From Pseudeuparius sepicola (taxonomy: Eukaryota; Arthropoda; Insecta; Coleoptera; Anthribidae), in assembly GCA_963920635.1 (NCBI GenBank), contig OY987302.1:26263278-26327277 (forward strand): DNA of 64,000 nt, written 5' to 3'. Each line of letters opens with the position of its first letter. The first letter of the stretch is position 1. Below the pieces are notes generated by a model, which was not told the DNA's origin, searched no databases, and worked only from the letters and a program-made list of their open reading frames with translations. The position numbers and the translations under genes were made by a program. Shown in pieces: positions 35,102-46,187 of this stretch.

Positions 35102-35955
35102 CCCTTTCAGGACTGCGGCCGCCTGAGGATCTGTGCCCAGTGGACCACAGCAGGAAGCGCATGCGTGTATGTACGGTTCCGGTCTTTAATTGCAAAACAG
35201 TCATTACATAACAACAGATCTTTTCACATTATAAATCATTTTTTACATGCACCCACATGCAAATGAGCATGTGTTCGAATTTATTGATGTATATTTAGGC
35301 GCACAAGTAAGTTTTTTTACGAGAAGGACCACCCAACTAGATGCCATTACTAGAAAATCAGCCAATGACATTAATTGGGGGCATGACCAATGGGTGTGTT
35401 TAAAATGACAAAGCGATTGCAATCGCTTGCAAGCGAATTTATGCTTGCGCCCTTTTGCTGTATTTCAGCGGATTGCAAAATTAGCGAGCGTAAAAATTTT
35501 GCGCTTGGTCGCTCGCGATTGCTGTAAGCGGTTTATTCTAACCTTACTTTATTCTGTCAGTTCCCTTTATTTGCTTTATTTCTTTTATTTTGGTGTTTTG
35601 AAAGCCATTGTAAAATTTCGATTTCGTGACTTTTACTTTTTTGAGGCTCTGTTTGAGCTTATTTTATTTTTATATCTCGACATTTCGGGCGCTAGCTTTA
35701 CTGTCAAAATAGCCGTTTAATGAAATGCTAGCGCTAGCAAACGAAATTAGAAAACGCTGCAATCAAAGCGCTTCGTATGATTGGGAGTCTTAAACGCAAC
35801 CATTGTAAAGTAGGTGTTCCAATGTATCCGTAGTCGATGCATGTCCGTCCAGTTCCAGTCCTTTCTCATGCCTCCCTGCTTGCGTTTATAGTCGGTTCTG
35901 GTCCCACTGACCCAACTTTTATATGTGTGTTCGTCCGGGTCCGGTCCGGAAAGGG
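35102..35955. mobile_element. piggyBac-type non-autonomous element with TTAA sites
   Basis: Flanked by TTAA at 35098-35101 and 35956-35959, with ends CCCTTTCAGGAC and its mirror GTCCGGAAAGGG. The end sequence resembles that of 7488-7964, so both may have used the same transposase. It lies in LTR-like copy A and itself carries another MITE (35392-35801). Confidence 0.7.
35392..35801. mobile_element. GGGTGCGTTTAA-type MITE, copy 1
   Basis: Ends are GGGTGTGTTTAA and, inverted, GGTTGCGTTTAAG. The interior (TTGCAATCGCTTGCAAG, AGCGGATTGCAAAATTAGC, GCGCTTGGTCGCTCGCG) is shared with 39012-39428. The superfamily is uncertain; PIF/Harbinger is one possibility given short AT-rich flanks. Confidence 0.65.
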
Positions 35956-36704
35956 TTAATGTCTCAGGGTTCATCATAGGTCAAAGTCACATGCTTTAGT
36001 CCTTAAGGTTACTAATTTAAATTTAACAAATTTCAATTGCAAAAATCTGTAGATTTAATTAGTTTTCAACCTCTTTTTAAATTTAAGAAATTTAACGATC
36101 ATTTGTAAACTTCGACTGCAGGTTTTCGGAGACTGTTCATTGTGTTTTTTTTTCATGCACTCTGGTACGTGAGCGACGCACCATCGGAGTACGGACACGC
36201 ACCATCCTACGACACAGGTCTGAGAGGTCGCTCATCGTGTAGCCCCAACTTGAATCGTCCATGACCCCACTCTGCTCTGAGTCTCAAGTCTAGCCGAGGT
36301 CATCACTACGATAAGTTTGGAGCAACGGTGGCGACTCACCAGTGTCAACGACCCAGAACATTTAAGGTACTCTGTTGAAATCAGTAGTCCAAATTTTCGA
36401 AGTCCTCGCAAACAAGACTTTAAATTCTCACGTGAACTTTTCGTGCTCGTAGTGTTTTCTATTAAGCTCACGAACATCTCCGATGTTATATTGTAAACTT
36501 TAAAAATTTTTCAGTTTTTTAACAAATTCTAAATTGTGAATATTCAAGTTTATGGCTAAGTTATTTCGCTTCATTGTTATACATTTTTCTTCACTTCATT
36601 GTAACCATTTAAATATACAATTCCAACTTGTAAATATATTGTAAATAGAAAAATGTGTTATTTTATTTAACCAACAAATAGTTCAAGCTTCTGGCACTCA
36701 TACA

Positions 36705-38903
36705 TTTTTGGCGTGACCCAACTTGGGGCCTTGAGGTTAATTTTTTGTCGAAGCTTGCTCTATTGTGGTTAAATAAAATTAATTTAACTTTGACTTTTGA
36801 ACTCTGAAAATTTGGACTATTTTTTTTTTGTTGATTCAATTATCTTGCCTAAAATATTTGTTATCGTCAATTCTGCCCAATTTTTGTCGTTTGTTTTTTG
36901 AGATTTGGTAATTTTTAAAATGGATCCTAACAGCTTGAAGGAACTTGAATTTTTGTCTAGAACCTTGGGTAACATTTTAAACATATAAATACAAAATGAT
37001 TTAACACCTTTTTATGTCGTTACCAACCATATCATAGGTAACAAAAAAATTTTTGGAGTGGCATATCCTAGACGAACATCATTCTAGAATATGTTACTAA
37101 TGGGTCAGACGGTGGGAACTTTATTTACTTGAAGTATTTTCAAGGTTACTTTACAATAACCCTATAGTAGTTAGCAAAAGAACGTATTATCTAATTTTCT
37201 ATAGAGTAAGTGGCAGAACATCAAGCCAAAACAAACCAATAGCCTTGACAAGCCTATTTTTGTATTTTCTATCTACTATCATGTAAAAATTTTTGATTCA
37301 ATTTTTTAACTCTAGTATTTTTTCATACTTTATTGCCAGGCTATCTCTTGCTAATTTGTGTCTTCGTTTATGTTATTTTGGTTGGCAGTTACCTTTTTCA
37401 GTTGTTTATCTTTGATTTCGAGGCTAATGTGAACGATTTCTTGATTGATCTTTGTATCTCTGGGGGATGATTATAGTGCACACGAACCTCCGGGTGATCG
37501 GCTGTAGCCCAGACAAGGAATTCCTTCTGATTAGTGATAACTTCCTTTCTCCCTTTTATTCCCGTCCTTACAATCTATTAAAACAGAATCAATAAGCCTT
37601 AGTTTAACTTTTATAGCGTTCTTAAAATCCCTTCTAGATTTCCATTTCTTCGTGGATCCAGAGCCACTCTCTTCACAACTGGCATATGTGACAGGAAGAA
37701 ACCCTCTTCCATACATTTTGCTTTATTGTAGTATATGGTATTTTTCTTCACACCCATGAATCCTTCTCTGAGTCCATAGTGTCATCAATTGGATTTCTCT
37801 GGACCCTGGTCAGTATAATAATTATTTGTACCTTTAATAGGTTAAATTTGTTTGGTTAACGTTGTCAAAATAACAAGTTATCTTATTTGAAATATACCGA
37901 GAATATTTTATTTTGGCTTGGATAGCACCTACAGTGTCCGAAATAAGTAACCTTATGAATTTCACGTAGGCCTATGGAGTGCAGTTATTGATTGGCCGAC
38001 CTATAGTTATTGACATTCACATGTTATTCTGTATATTTCATGTTTCTTAAATTTTTAATTTTTTTACAAGTAAAATACTCAACTTCAAGTTTGTAAATTT
38101 ACCTTGGATAGGTTGATTTTGACAATGTTGAATCATAGGACTCAAAGTTCAACTATTTCTAGTTTTCATTCATTTTTTTCTTCTTTTCTATTTTCGCAAT
38201 GGGTTATATTATCAGGTTATCTTAATCTTCTTGTTTTTGTATCTACCACTAATTCAGGTGATTTTCCAGTTGGATATCCAGTGAGCTTGCCTGCATAGGT
38301 GGTGGGTGCTGTAGCTTTGGTCAAACTCCAGTTTCTCTTCTGTTCTGATGGCCCATGGAATGACTGCATGGTTATTCTAGGGGATCTGTCGTATCCTTAG
38401 GTGTTGGGATGGTGCACGTTTGTTTGCCTGCGACATAGGAACTCATCTGTGCCCAGCACTAGGTGATCTATAGCTCTTGGCAGGCGCGTTTCAGACGGTC
38501 ATGTGGCTTCCATGCTTCTGGAGGTTTCTTTCTCATTCTTTTCCCCTCTATTTAGTTTGTAAGTAGGTTAAGTTTGGGATTTAACTTTTGGGATTGAAAC
38601 TTTTGGGACTTAACATATTTTTTTGTTGAATTATCTTGACACCTTTTACTTATTGTATACACTAGCTGTATAACTGGCGCCCACTTTTTTTGTATCAGAT
38701 TTAAAGTTCAATTAAATTTTCAAAATAAGTCAGGTTCTTTCAAGCTGAACATTTTCTATCAAATCACTTTATGTTAATATTATTACCTCAGACAATTTTG
38801 CATACTAGGTAATACCTTATTTCATTTAGAGTCATTTATTAATCACCTTGTATATGGTTTACACAAGAAAAAATACTCAAACTTGAGTTTTCGTATTTTT
38901 TCT
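36705..38903 (+). other. Interval between the two LTR-like copies
   Basis: Primer-binding-like TTGGCGTGACCCAACTTGGG at 36708 is followed at ~36920 by ATGGATCCTAACAGCTTGAA in a short open start (MDPNSLKELEFLSRTLGN). This position and leader suit the start of a retroelement gag, but the frame soon ends. No protease, RT or integrase sequence is visible in the remaining ~1.9 kb. There is no good polypurine tract before copy B. Confidence 0.35.
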
Positions 38904-39011
38904 TGTAACGGGTAATGAAAATTTTGTCTAATTTCCGTTACAACGTTTTAAATGTCCATTTCATTCCGATTCATTCATTGGACCCCGGGTAAACACACCA
39001 CTATTAAAAAT

Positions 39012-39428
39012 GGGTGCGTTTAAGGAGCGTTAAGATTGCAATCGCTTGCAAGTGGATTGATGCTTGCTCGCTTTGAACGTTTCGCTAGATTTCAGCGGAT
39101 TGCAAAATTAGCAAGCGTAAAAATTTTGCGCTTGGTCGCTCGCGATTGCTAAAAGCGGTTTATTCTAACCTTACTTTGTTCTGTCAGTTCCCTTTATTGA
39201 CTTCATTTATGTTATTTTGGTCTGGTGAAAGCCATTGTAAAATTTTGATTTCGTGATTTACTTTTTTTAGGAGGTGTTTGAGCTTATTTTACTTTTATAT
39301 CTCGACATTTCGGGTGCCAACTTTACTGACATAAAATAGCCATTTAACGAAATGCTAGCTCTAGCAAACGAAAGTAGAAAGCGCTGCCATCAAAGCGCTT
39401 GGTATAATTGGGAGTCTTAAACGCAACC
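39012..39428. mobile_element. GGGTGCGTTTAA-type MITE, copy 2
   Basis: Ends GGGTGCGTTTAAG and, inverted, GGTTGCGTTTAAG. Compared with copy A (TTAAAAATGTTGCCC near 33891), the insertion repeated AAT, or AT with one more element base, giving a 2-3 bp target duplication. It shares its interior with 35392-35801. Confidence 0.7.
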
Positions 39429-40262
39429 AATATTGCCCCACTAGCTGCAACCACCTATACAAGCTGATGTATGATATATTGCCTACTGATGTAGAGCTTG
39501 TTGTTTCAAAACCAAATTGTTAAACAGTATAAAAAGGTATGTGCCTATTGAAGAAATGTTTAAATTTCACTCATCAATTGAAGGTATGTATTATATTAGA
39601 ACAATTATATTGTTGTAGACACTGTCAGACATAAATCACACACAATATTGACTTCATTCAGATGTTGTATTCGGTTAGCGCAATGGTGCTAGCTTCATGA
39701 TGTTCAGCCTTTATTTTCAACATTTTCTTTCCAGTCTAGCTCTCCAGGGTAAGAGTTTGGCAAAGTTGACAGTTGATATGCGAGCCTGTTCTTTCGATTT
39801 TTCATTTATATCTATTTCAAGTTTTTTTACATAATTCACATCAGGTGAAATTTGGCTTTGAATTTTCTGTCTAAGAAATTTCCATGTGAAAATCTCCTTC
39901 AAGGCCTAATTTTCCACTTTACGGTCGGCTTAAGTGGTTTTGTATAGTGTGTTTTCACTGTGCTAATTTAGGTTTTCTGTTTTTCTTACATGTGCTCCGT
40001 GCACGTGCTTTGAGGTGTGGGTGGACAATTGCCACGCATTTTCCGAGTTCCAGCAGCTGCCTGCGACGAGGGGACCACGGATGGGATCCAGTGAGCACAG
40101 TCTGGGTGAATTAGCTGCTTTATTTTATTAATTTTTTTTATTAATATATGACATTTGACAACTTTTTGAAGCTACTCTCACCTAGGCCTGTTCACTCTTT
40201 TTTTCATGGGCTACAAGCTGCGAACTGTGGCCAAAATTTGGTTATAATTTGTTTATTAGCAC

Positions 40263-41268
40263 CAGGGACTCTTTAAAATAAGGGGACCCAGCATGTCACA
40301 GTCTTATCACATAGGAAAAGCGAAGCCTTGTTTTCTGTATATCTCCAAGGAGACCACATAAGTGGGCTGGTACAAGGTTATGTTATATGTCAGTGTCCAA
40401 CTGCCATCAGGTTTTATGTGACATGCCAGTTCCATAGATTCCAAAGGAGACAAAATATTTCCCATCATAGTTCACAATTTTTAAGTTTTCTAACTTCCAG
40501 ATAGTCAATTAAAGGTAATGCGGCCGCCTGTAGTAGTCCCAATAATTGCAACCAGATTTTTCATGTCTCACCTTTAGTAATCCTACAATTCCCATTACGT
40601 GGCCATTACGTATAAGTAAGTAGTTCAAAACAAAAATGGTATTTCCTAAATTTTAAATTATTAAGCAGGTAGCTTCAGTCAGGTCTTTTTTTAAACAGTT
40701 TTTATCTACAACTATAAGTTTATTTTCCGTTTGTGAGGTACCTTGGAAGAGAAATAAAATTACAAAAATGAGCACCGAGAAAAACTACATGATTAGAACT
40801 AAGTACAAGACCTAATCTTATTAGTTCATCCCGAAATCTGTGAAAGTTCTTTGGGTAGATACATTCAACAAGGGAAGAAAGTTCAAGTACACATATTACA
40901 AATGGATTCAGAAACCTGGTAACAAGGTGCAATAGCGACAAATTCTCAAATAAGCAAAATCGGCACTGACTTACCATACTTATATTACTTAAATTCCTGG
41001 AAATAATTGCAGGAAACCAAATTCAAATATAAAATTAATTTTATTAATTTGGCACTTGCCATATTCTGTGTTTGTTGACAGAACATTGTCAAGCCTAATT
41101 TTTAGAAATCATTATTAATTTTTACTAACAATCAAAGTACCTGTTATATTCATAGATTCTCCAATAAAATTGCATACTTGGCATCATTGGGACCATTAGA
41201 ATGGAGAAAGAAACGGCCTCACTTTGGAAAGTATAATGCTGGGTCCCCTTTACTTTAAAGGGTCCCTG
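40263..41268. mobile_element. hAT-type non-autonomous transposon
   Basis: Ends are CAGGGACTCTTTAAA and, inverted, CAGGGACCCTTTAAAG, with both inverted repeats continuing to GGGGACCCAGCAT. The element is flanked by an 8 bp duplication: ATTAGCAC (40255-40262) and ATTAGCGC (41269-41276), one mismatch. Copy A shows the empty site (TAGCACAGA near 34826). CAGGG termini plus 8 bp duplication identify the hAT superfamily. There is no transposase; the minus-strand frame 40720-40977 is unrecognised. Confidence 0.85.
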
Positions 41269-41539
41269 ATTAGCGCAGACTTATTTGAAACAAACCCTGA
41301 GTTGCCCGAGATAGACGTGGACTCTACCATGGTTCCTCTTTCTGGTTATCTAGCCATCATAGCTAATATATTTTTCGTTTAGGTGTTTTAAGGTTGAACG
41401 GGGAAGTCGCCCATCATTTTGTATTTTGTTAATGTTACCTTTTATCTTGTAAATAGAGTACAGTAAATTTATCAAGTCTCGGATTTTGTATTTCATTTAG
41501 TCAAACATTACTGTTCTATTGTCGTAAGTAATATCAAAA

Positions 41540-41732
41540 GGGCATCTAATTTTTCCGAAAAAAAAAAATCATAAAACACTTTGCTAAGTAATATTTTAAT
41601 AAGAAGCATGAGTGCTGGTGGCAACAAAAATCCGAGTCGAAGACGACGATTTTTGCACCTGCACGAAAGCAAAAAAAAAATATTACTTAGCATTGTTTTT
41701 TTTTATTTTTTCACAGGAAAAATTAGATGCCC
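41540..41732. mobile_element. Small MITE with GGGCATCTAATTTTTCC ends
   Basis: Near-exact 17 bp inverted ends GGGCATCTAATTTTTCC, and inner mirrored CTAAGTAATATT tracts, enclose a short centre. It inserted in LTR-like copy B. No clear target duplication. Confidence 0.6.
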
Positions 41733-42119
41733 GAATGGTATTTGACAAGACTATTTCATGTGTAACAGATTATTCTGCATACACATAGCTTACAAAACAT
41801 ACTACCTATTATACAACAGCTGTCAAGTTTTGTCGTGGGTAAACTCAAAAAAACTGATGACAGGTACGGTCATACAGTTTTTCCTTCTAGAAACCATTTG
41901 TAATTCAAAATTGCGCGTTTGTGATTGGTGGAAATTAAGACGAGGGAAATAGTCAATTTTAAAAAACTTTAAGTTGCTATTGCACTTTTCACCTTATTGT
42001 AACAACATTTTATGTACAATTTTAACTTGTAAATAGATTGTAAATGGGAAAATATTATCTTTTATTTAACCATCAACTAGTTCAGGCTTCTGGCACTCCA
42101 ACAAAACCATTTTGGTTAT

Positions 42120-42195
42120 ACAGTTAATAAATTTATGTTCTCCTCGAATGGATAGTGTATTGGTAAGTGTAACATCTTTCTCTTTTGCCACACAA
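42120..42195 (-). pseudogene. MCM10 3'-end fragment
   Basis: On the minus strand, AKEKDVTLTNTLSIRG and HKFIN match the end of the intact MCM10 exon (AKEKIATLTSTLSIRG, QKFIN). DNA identity is high over ~75 bp, then stops abruptly on both sides; on the left it abuts the end of LTR-like copy B. It is too short to function and probably remains from an old duplication cut up by insertions. Confidence 0.7.
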
Positions 42196-42906
42196 TTTCG
42201 CTGTCGAGCGTGTAATACCTCCAATGTGAAAAAAATTAAATCTTTCAGGAAAGCCAAAAAAAACTTTCTACTGTTAAATTATATCATTGTAAAAAAATTA
42301 AAATAAGTAATTAACGTTTGATAGCAGTAAAGGGTCCGATAGCACATTGTTGGTATTTTTCAGGCTTGTAAATAGTAATAATTTAAGAAGACATGTATGT
42401 TTTCAAATTAAAGTTTAATCATAAAAAAAGTACGTTTTACTTGTAAAATTATGGAGCTATTGAAAAACAAACAAGAATCTCAGAAAATGGCCATGAATCC
42501 ATTATCTAGAAACGAAAACTATCTAATTATTGCATTTCTGTGGGTTAATTTTAAACTAGACAGTTCACAAAGATATATTTAAAGGTTCAATCATTAGTTT
42601 ATGTCATAAGAAATAAGATAGTATCACAGAGGATAGCAGAATACAGAGAGGTCATCTTGCCAAGTATGTCAAATAGAGCCCAAGTTTAAACAGTAATTAA
42701 TCCACCATAGGTCACTGTGGATCTTCTTTCTCAGTATTAAATTATTCTATAATAAATGAAGAACGCAGTCTACTTCATAGTTTATCTGAACGATCTTATC
42801 GGGTGTGTGAAAAATTACATAAAAGTTGGACTCCATGTTGCCACTACTTGAAAGCAATAAAATATTACAACTAAGGTAGGGAGAGACACGAGCGAATAGC
42901 AAATGG

Positions 42907-44314
42907 GATGTGATTATAAAAAATATTATAATCGGGGAATTAAGTAGTGGGAGGTGGTGGAGGGAAGCACGGTCAAATTAGATAGTAGAGGCGGCGCTAG
43001 GCCTTTACTGATTAGTGCCCGCCCACCACAATGGGTTGAACCACTTCGATTGTGTTATTAGGAAGTAGTAGCAACTGGCAACGTCACATTCATACCTATC
43101 TCTTTTCTACTTATTTGATTTCTCAATATATATATATATTTTTAGATATTGAACGCCAGATGACCCCTCTAGAGTTGCCAGTACAGTATTTAACCTTGCT
43201 ATAAGGTAGATTTGAGGAGGAAATAGAGCCAAACATTTTTTAAGCTTGGATATCAGGCTACTTTCCTGTCAAATCTCATTCAAAATAAAAAAATAAACTT
43301 ATCAAAATGGTTTCCAGACATTTTCTATCGGAAATAGAGGCATTATTACTAATGGATTTTAGACAATCTCTAGGGTGACTTCTTGCACTTTTATTGTCAC
43401 AGACTCTGCTGTTGCACAAAATTAAAAAATATATATAAAATTTTTAGTACGGCAAACTTTTATTTGGTCTATCGGAGGGCGATTATTAAATTCCATTGCA
43501 ATGTTGTCTCTGACCACACATTATCACCAAATAATCTTTTTATTTCCACTGTTTCAGCAACTGATAACATATTTGAGAACAGAACAAATGGAAAATACAG
43601 AAAAACTGATGATGTGATTATAAAAAATATTATAATCGGGGAATTAAGTAGTGGGAGGTGGTGGAGGGAAGCACGGTCAAATTAGATAGTAGAGGCGGCG
43701 CTAGGCCTTTACTGATTAGTGCCCGCCCACCACAATGGGTTGAACCACTTCGATTGTGTTATTAGGAAGTAGTAGCAACTGGCAACGTCACATTCATACC
43801 TATCTCTTTTCTACTTATTTGATTTCTCAATATATATATATATTTTTAGATATTGAACGCCAGATGACCCCTCTAGAGTTGCCAGTACAGTATTTAACCT
43901 TGCTATAAGGTAGATTTGAGGAGGAAATAGAGCCAAACATTTTTTAAGCTTGGATATCAGGCTACTTTCCTGTCAAATCTCATTCAAAATAAAAAAATAA
44001 ACTTATCAAAATGGTTTCCAGACATTTTCTATCGGAAATAGAGGCATTATTACTAATGGATTTTAGACAATCTCTAGGGTGACTTCTTGCACTTTTATTG
44101 TCACAGACTCTGCTGTTGCACAAAATTAAAAAATATATATAAAATTTTTAGTACGGCAAACTTTTATTTGGTCTATCGGAGGGCGATTATTAAATTCCAT
44201 TGCAATGTTGTCTCTGACCACACATTATCACCAAATAATCTTTTTATTTCCACTGTTTCAGCAACTGATAACATATTTGAGAACAGAACAAATGGAAAAT
44301 ACAGAAAAACTGAT
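42907..44314. repeat. 704 bp tandem duplication (two units)
   Basis: Units 42907-43610 and 43611-44314 appear identical wherever I compared them, from GATGTGATTATAAAAAATAT to GAAAAACTGAT. Each contains a GC-rich promoter-like stretch, an ATG exon and the start of the next exon of the plus-strand gene candidate. Only the second unit continues into the full exon. Such identity means a very recent duplication or an assembly artefact. Confidence 0.9.
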
Positions 44315-44465
44315 ATATAACGTACTAACAATTTATTTGACAGCCGGAATGGCCTTTATTCCCATGTCACACCAAACATGGAAATTCATTGAAATGCTAT
44401 TTTTGGATTTCTTTGTGATTTTTGCAAACATAATTAATAGATTGGGGTATATTTATGCGATATAA
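44022..44465 (+). CDS. Candidate small membrane-protein gene, two exons
   Basis: An ATG in good context (CAAAATGG, 44022) opens MVSRHFLSEIEALLLMDFRQ, followed by a possible donor (CTAGG|GTGACT). A ~73 base gap follows, then an acceptor (AAATTTTTAG, before 44151). The frame to TAA at 44465 is hydrophobic: FIWSIGGRLL, IIFLFPLFQQ, LIYNVLTIYLTAGMAFIPM and IEMLFLDFFVIFANI suggest about three membrane segments. The donor phase as drawn feeds a different, shorter frame, so the splice model is not settled. No family recognised. It converges on MCM10, ~105 bp away. Confidence 0.35.
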
Positions 44466-44486
44466 ATGATCGTTGTCGTTTGGCAT

Positions 44487-44492
44487 TTTATT
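44487..44492 (-). terminator. MCM10 poly(A) signal
   Basis: AATAAA on the minus strand ~80 bases beyond the MCM10 stop codon, a normal distance for the last exon. Confidence 0.6.
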
Positions 44493-44570
44493 TTAAATGG
44501 TTTACATTAGACATTATTAAAGAAACAATAAAAAATATCATTTAAATTAAAATCGCTTAATACACTACAG

Positions 44571-46187
44571 TTATGCTCCTCCTTCTGGCACTAACAAATC
44601 TAAGTTTGCATCGGAGGCTACAGAGTTAATAAATTTCTGTTCTCCACCTCGGATGGATAGTGTACTGGTAAGTGTAGCAATTTTCTCTTTTGCCATTCCA
44701 GTTCTTTCCCATTTGCCACTACCACAGTTATTGCATGGTCTTGTTGGAATTAATTCCAAACTTGCAGTTCTATTTTGGCAGTTACCACATTTGAAAAACC
44801 TTTTCAATGCATCAAAAACTTTCAATGGGTGTTTTTCTAACTTGCAATGTTCTGATGCAGAAAAACTTGTGTATTTGCATTTAAGGCATTTTACCGCTTT
44901 GCATGGAATCTTGTAGGTGGTGGTCATTTTCTCCTCCATGCGTTCCTTAACTTCCAACTTGTTAAAATACTTTTGTTTTTCCTCGTCATCATGTGCTTCA
45001 ATTAAATCTGTATGTTTTGATGTGGCAGCCATCATTTTCTTGAATCTATCGGATATTACACCACTTTCTTCGAGTTTCGACTTCTTAAAAATACCGTCAG
45101 ATCCAGGCTCTTCCAGGGCACGTTTCATACCAATGCCCCTGGTTGAGTTTGGATCGACCTTTTTAATAGGCCCATTTTTTTGTATCAACTGAATCGCATT
45201 TATTTTTGCCCTGTCTATATGGTGTTTCGTAACCGGCTTATTAAGGTCAATCATTTTACTAGCAAAGCCCGACAGCATGGGTGTCCCAAATGCTATATTT
45301 TTATTAAAACCAAAATTTGATGAAGGCTCTTTTTTACTTTCCACAGACGATGTATTACTTGAAGTTTGAAATACTTTGGTATTTGGGGAGAGCAATTTTG
45401 TGTTTGGCATATTAATGGCATGGTTGTCAGCCTTGTCTGTGCATTCTGCTTGTTTTGCTTTTAATGTTGCTATTACATTTAAAGCGGCACATTTTGAATC
45501 TCTTAGTGATGGGCTTTCTGAGAATTTACCTGTAAAACTATTTTTTCTATCTACATTTACAAGTAAATCTCCTTTAAGATTAAAGTTTTCACTGCTTTTC
45601 AAAACTGGTTCCTCCTGCTGCTTACTCTTTAATTTACTAATTATGCTTAATGCATTACTTTTAGATTCCTCCAAGGTTACATCAGAAGAATGCACATTAG
45701 AAAATGATAGCTGCGTATCTAAATCAGACCCGCCCAATTTTTTTAAAAGATCTAAATCACGTTTTCTCTGTGCATGTGAGGTTTCAAGCTGCCGTGCTGC
45801 CTGCCTCTTTTTGGGAGTATTTTTTGTGGTACTACTGCTTTGCCCATTTAATCTATTTATTATATTTTGTTCTTTTTGTTCCAATTTCTTGCTTTTCTTA
45901 GCTGGGATGGCCATGTAGGATTTTCCAGCATAAAATACTTCATTCTTTCCTAACACTTTGTTTCTAAGTGCCGTTAAACCTTTCCCAGCAAAATTCGCTT
46001 GCAACTCTGACCTTTTGGAACATTTCTGATATTCCTGTTTGATGTGGTATACACAGAATTCACAACGATTTAAATTAACTATCGAAGTGCATTGCTCTCC
46101 ATTTTTCTTTACGCTTTTACAAGTGCCAAAATCTTTTGATTGTCCAAATACCATAACTTTTTGAGAATTATCAACACTCAGGCAAGC
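44571..46187 (-). CDS. MCM10: MCM10 replication factor, last exon
   Basis: The exon begins after an acceptor (TTTATTTACAG) in phase 0 with ACLSVDNSQKVMVFGQ and runs 538 codons to TAA. It starts at the end of the OB fold and continues with the internal CCCH zinc finger (DFGTCKSVKKNGEQC, then CEFCVYH). A low-complexity Ser/Lys-rich linker and a C-terminal cysteine-rich region follow (KCLKCKY, FKCGNCQNR, PCNNCGSGKWERTGMAKEK). MCM10 binds DNA and the CMG helicase and is needed to start replication forks. The internal ATG at 46154 is not the true start: the acceptor and CLSVD homology lie upstream. The preceding OB-fold exons must lie at higher coordinates and were not found. The frame is intact, so the gene is probably functional. 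Confidence 0.95.
   Translation of the reverse strand, partial: ACLSVDNSQKVMVFGQSKDFGTCKSVKKNGEQCTSIVNLNRCEFCVYHIKQEYQKCSKRSELQANFAGKGLTALRNKVLGKNEVFYAGKSYMAIPAKKSKKLEQKEQNIINRLNGQSSSTTKNTPKKRQAARQLETSHAQRKRDLDLLKKLGGSDLDTQLSFSNVHSSDVTLEESKSNALSIISKLKSKQQEEPVLKSSENFNLKGDLLVNVDRKNSFTGKFSESPSLRDSKCAALNVIATLKAKQAECTDKADNHAINMPNTKLLSPNTKVFQTSSNTSSVESKKEPSSNFGFNKNIAFGTPMLSGFASKMIDLNKPVTKHHIDRAKINAIQLIQKNGPIKKVDPNSTRGIGMKRALEEPGSDGIFKKSKLEESGVISDRFKKMMAATSKHTDLIEAHDDEEKQKYFNKLEVKERMEEKMTTTYKIPCKAVKCLKCKYTSFSASEHCKLEKHPLKVFDALKRFFKCGNCQNRTASLELIPTRPCNNCGSGKWERTGMAKEKIATLTSTLSIRGGEQKFINSVASDANLDLLVPEGGA

Larger units (their letters stand above)
33794..36704 (+). repeat. LTR-like repeat, copy A (with insertions)
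   Basis: It opens TGTATAACG and closes ACTCATACA. Blocks align in order with copy B (38904-42103): CAACCACCTATACAAGCTGA, GGTCGGCTTAAGTGGTTTTG, TACTCTCACCTAGGCCTGTT, TATCTTGTAAATA and the CTTCTGGCACTC end. TTTTTGGCGTGACCC follows at once, which is primer-binding-site-like. TG...CA ends plus TGGCG are typical of Ty3/gypsy LTRs. The copies are diverged and no matching 5 bp duplications were found, so a damaged element is more likely than an intact one. Confidence 0.5.
38904..42103 (+). repeat. LTR-like repeat, copy B (with insertions)
   Basis: It opens TGTAACGGGTAATG and ends CTTCTGGCACTCCAACA. It aligns with copy A except where other elements have inserted: a GGGTGCG MITE (39012-39428), a hAT-type element (40263-41268) and a small MITE (41540-41732). 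Copy A serves as the empty-site reference for the first two. It may be the second LTR of the same damaged element or an independent solo copy. Confidence 0.5.

Noticed and set aside
45376..45918. 180-codon plus-strand frame
   Set aside because: It is antisense to the MCM10 exon and reflects its composition.
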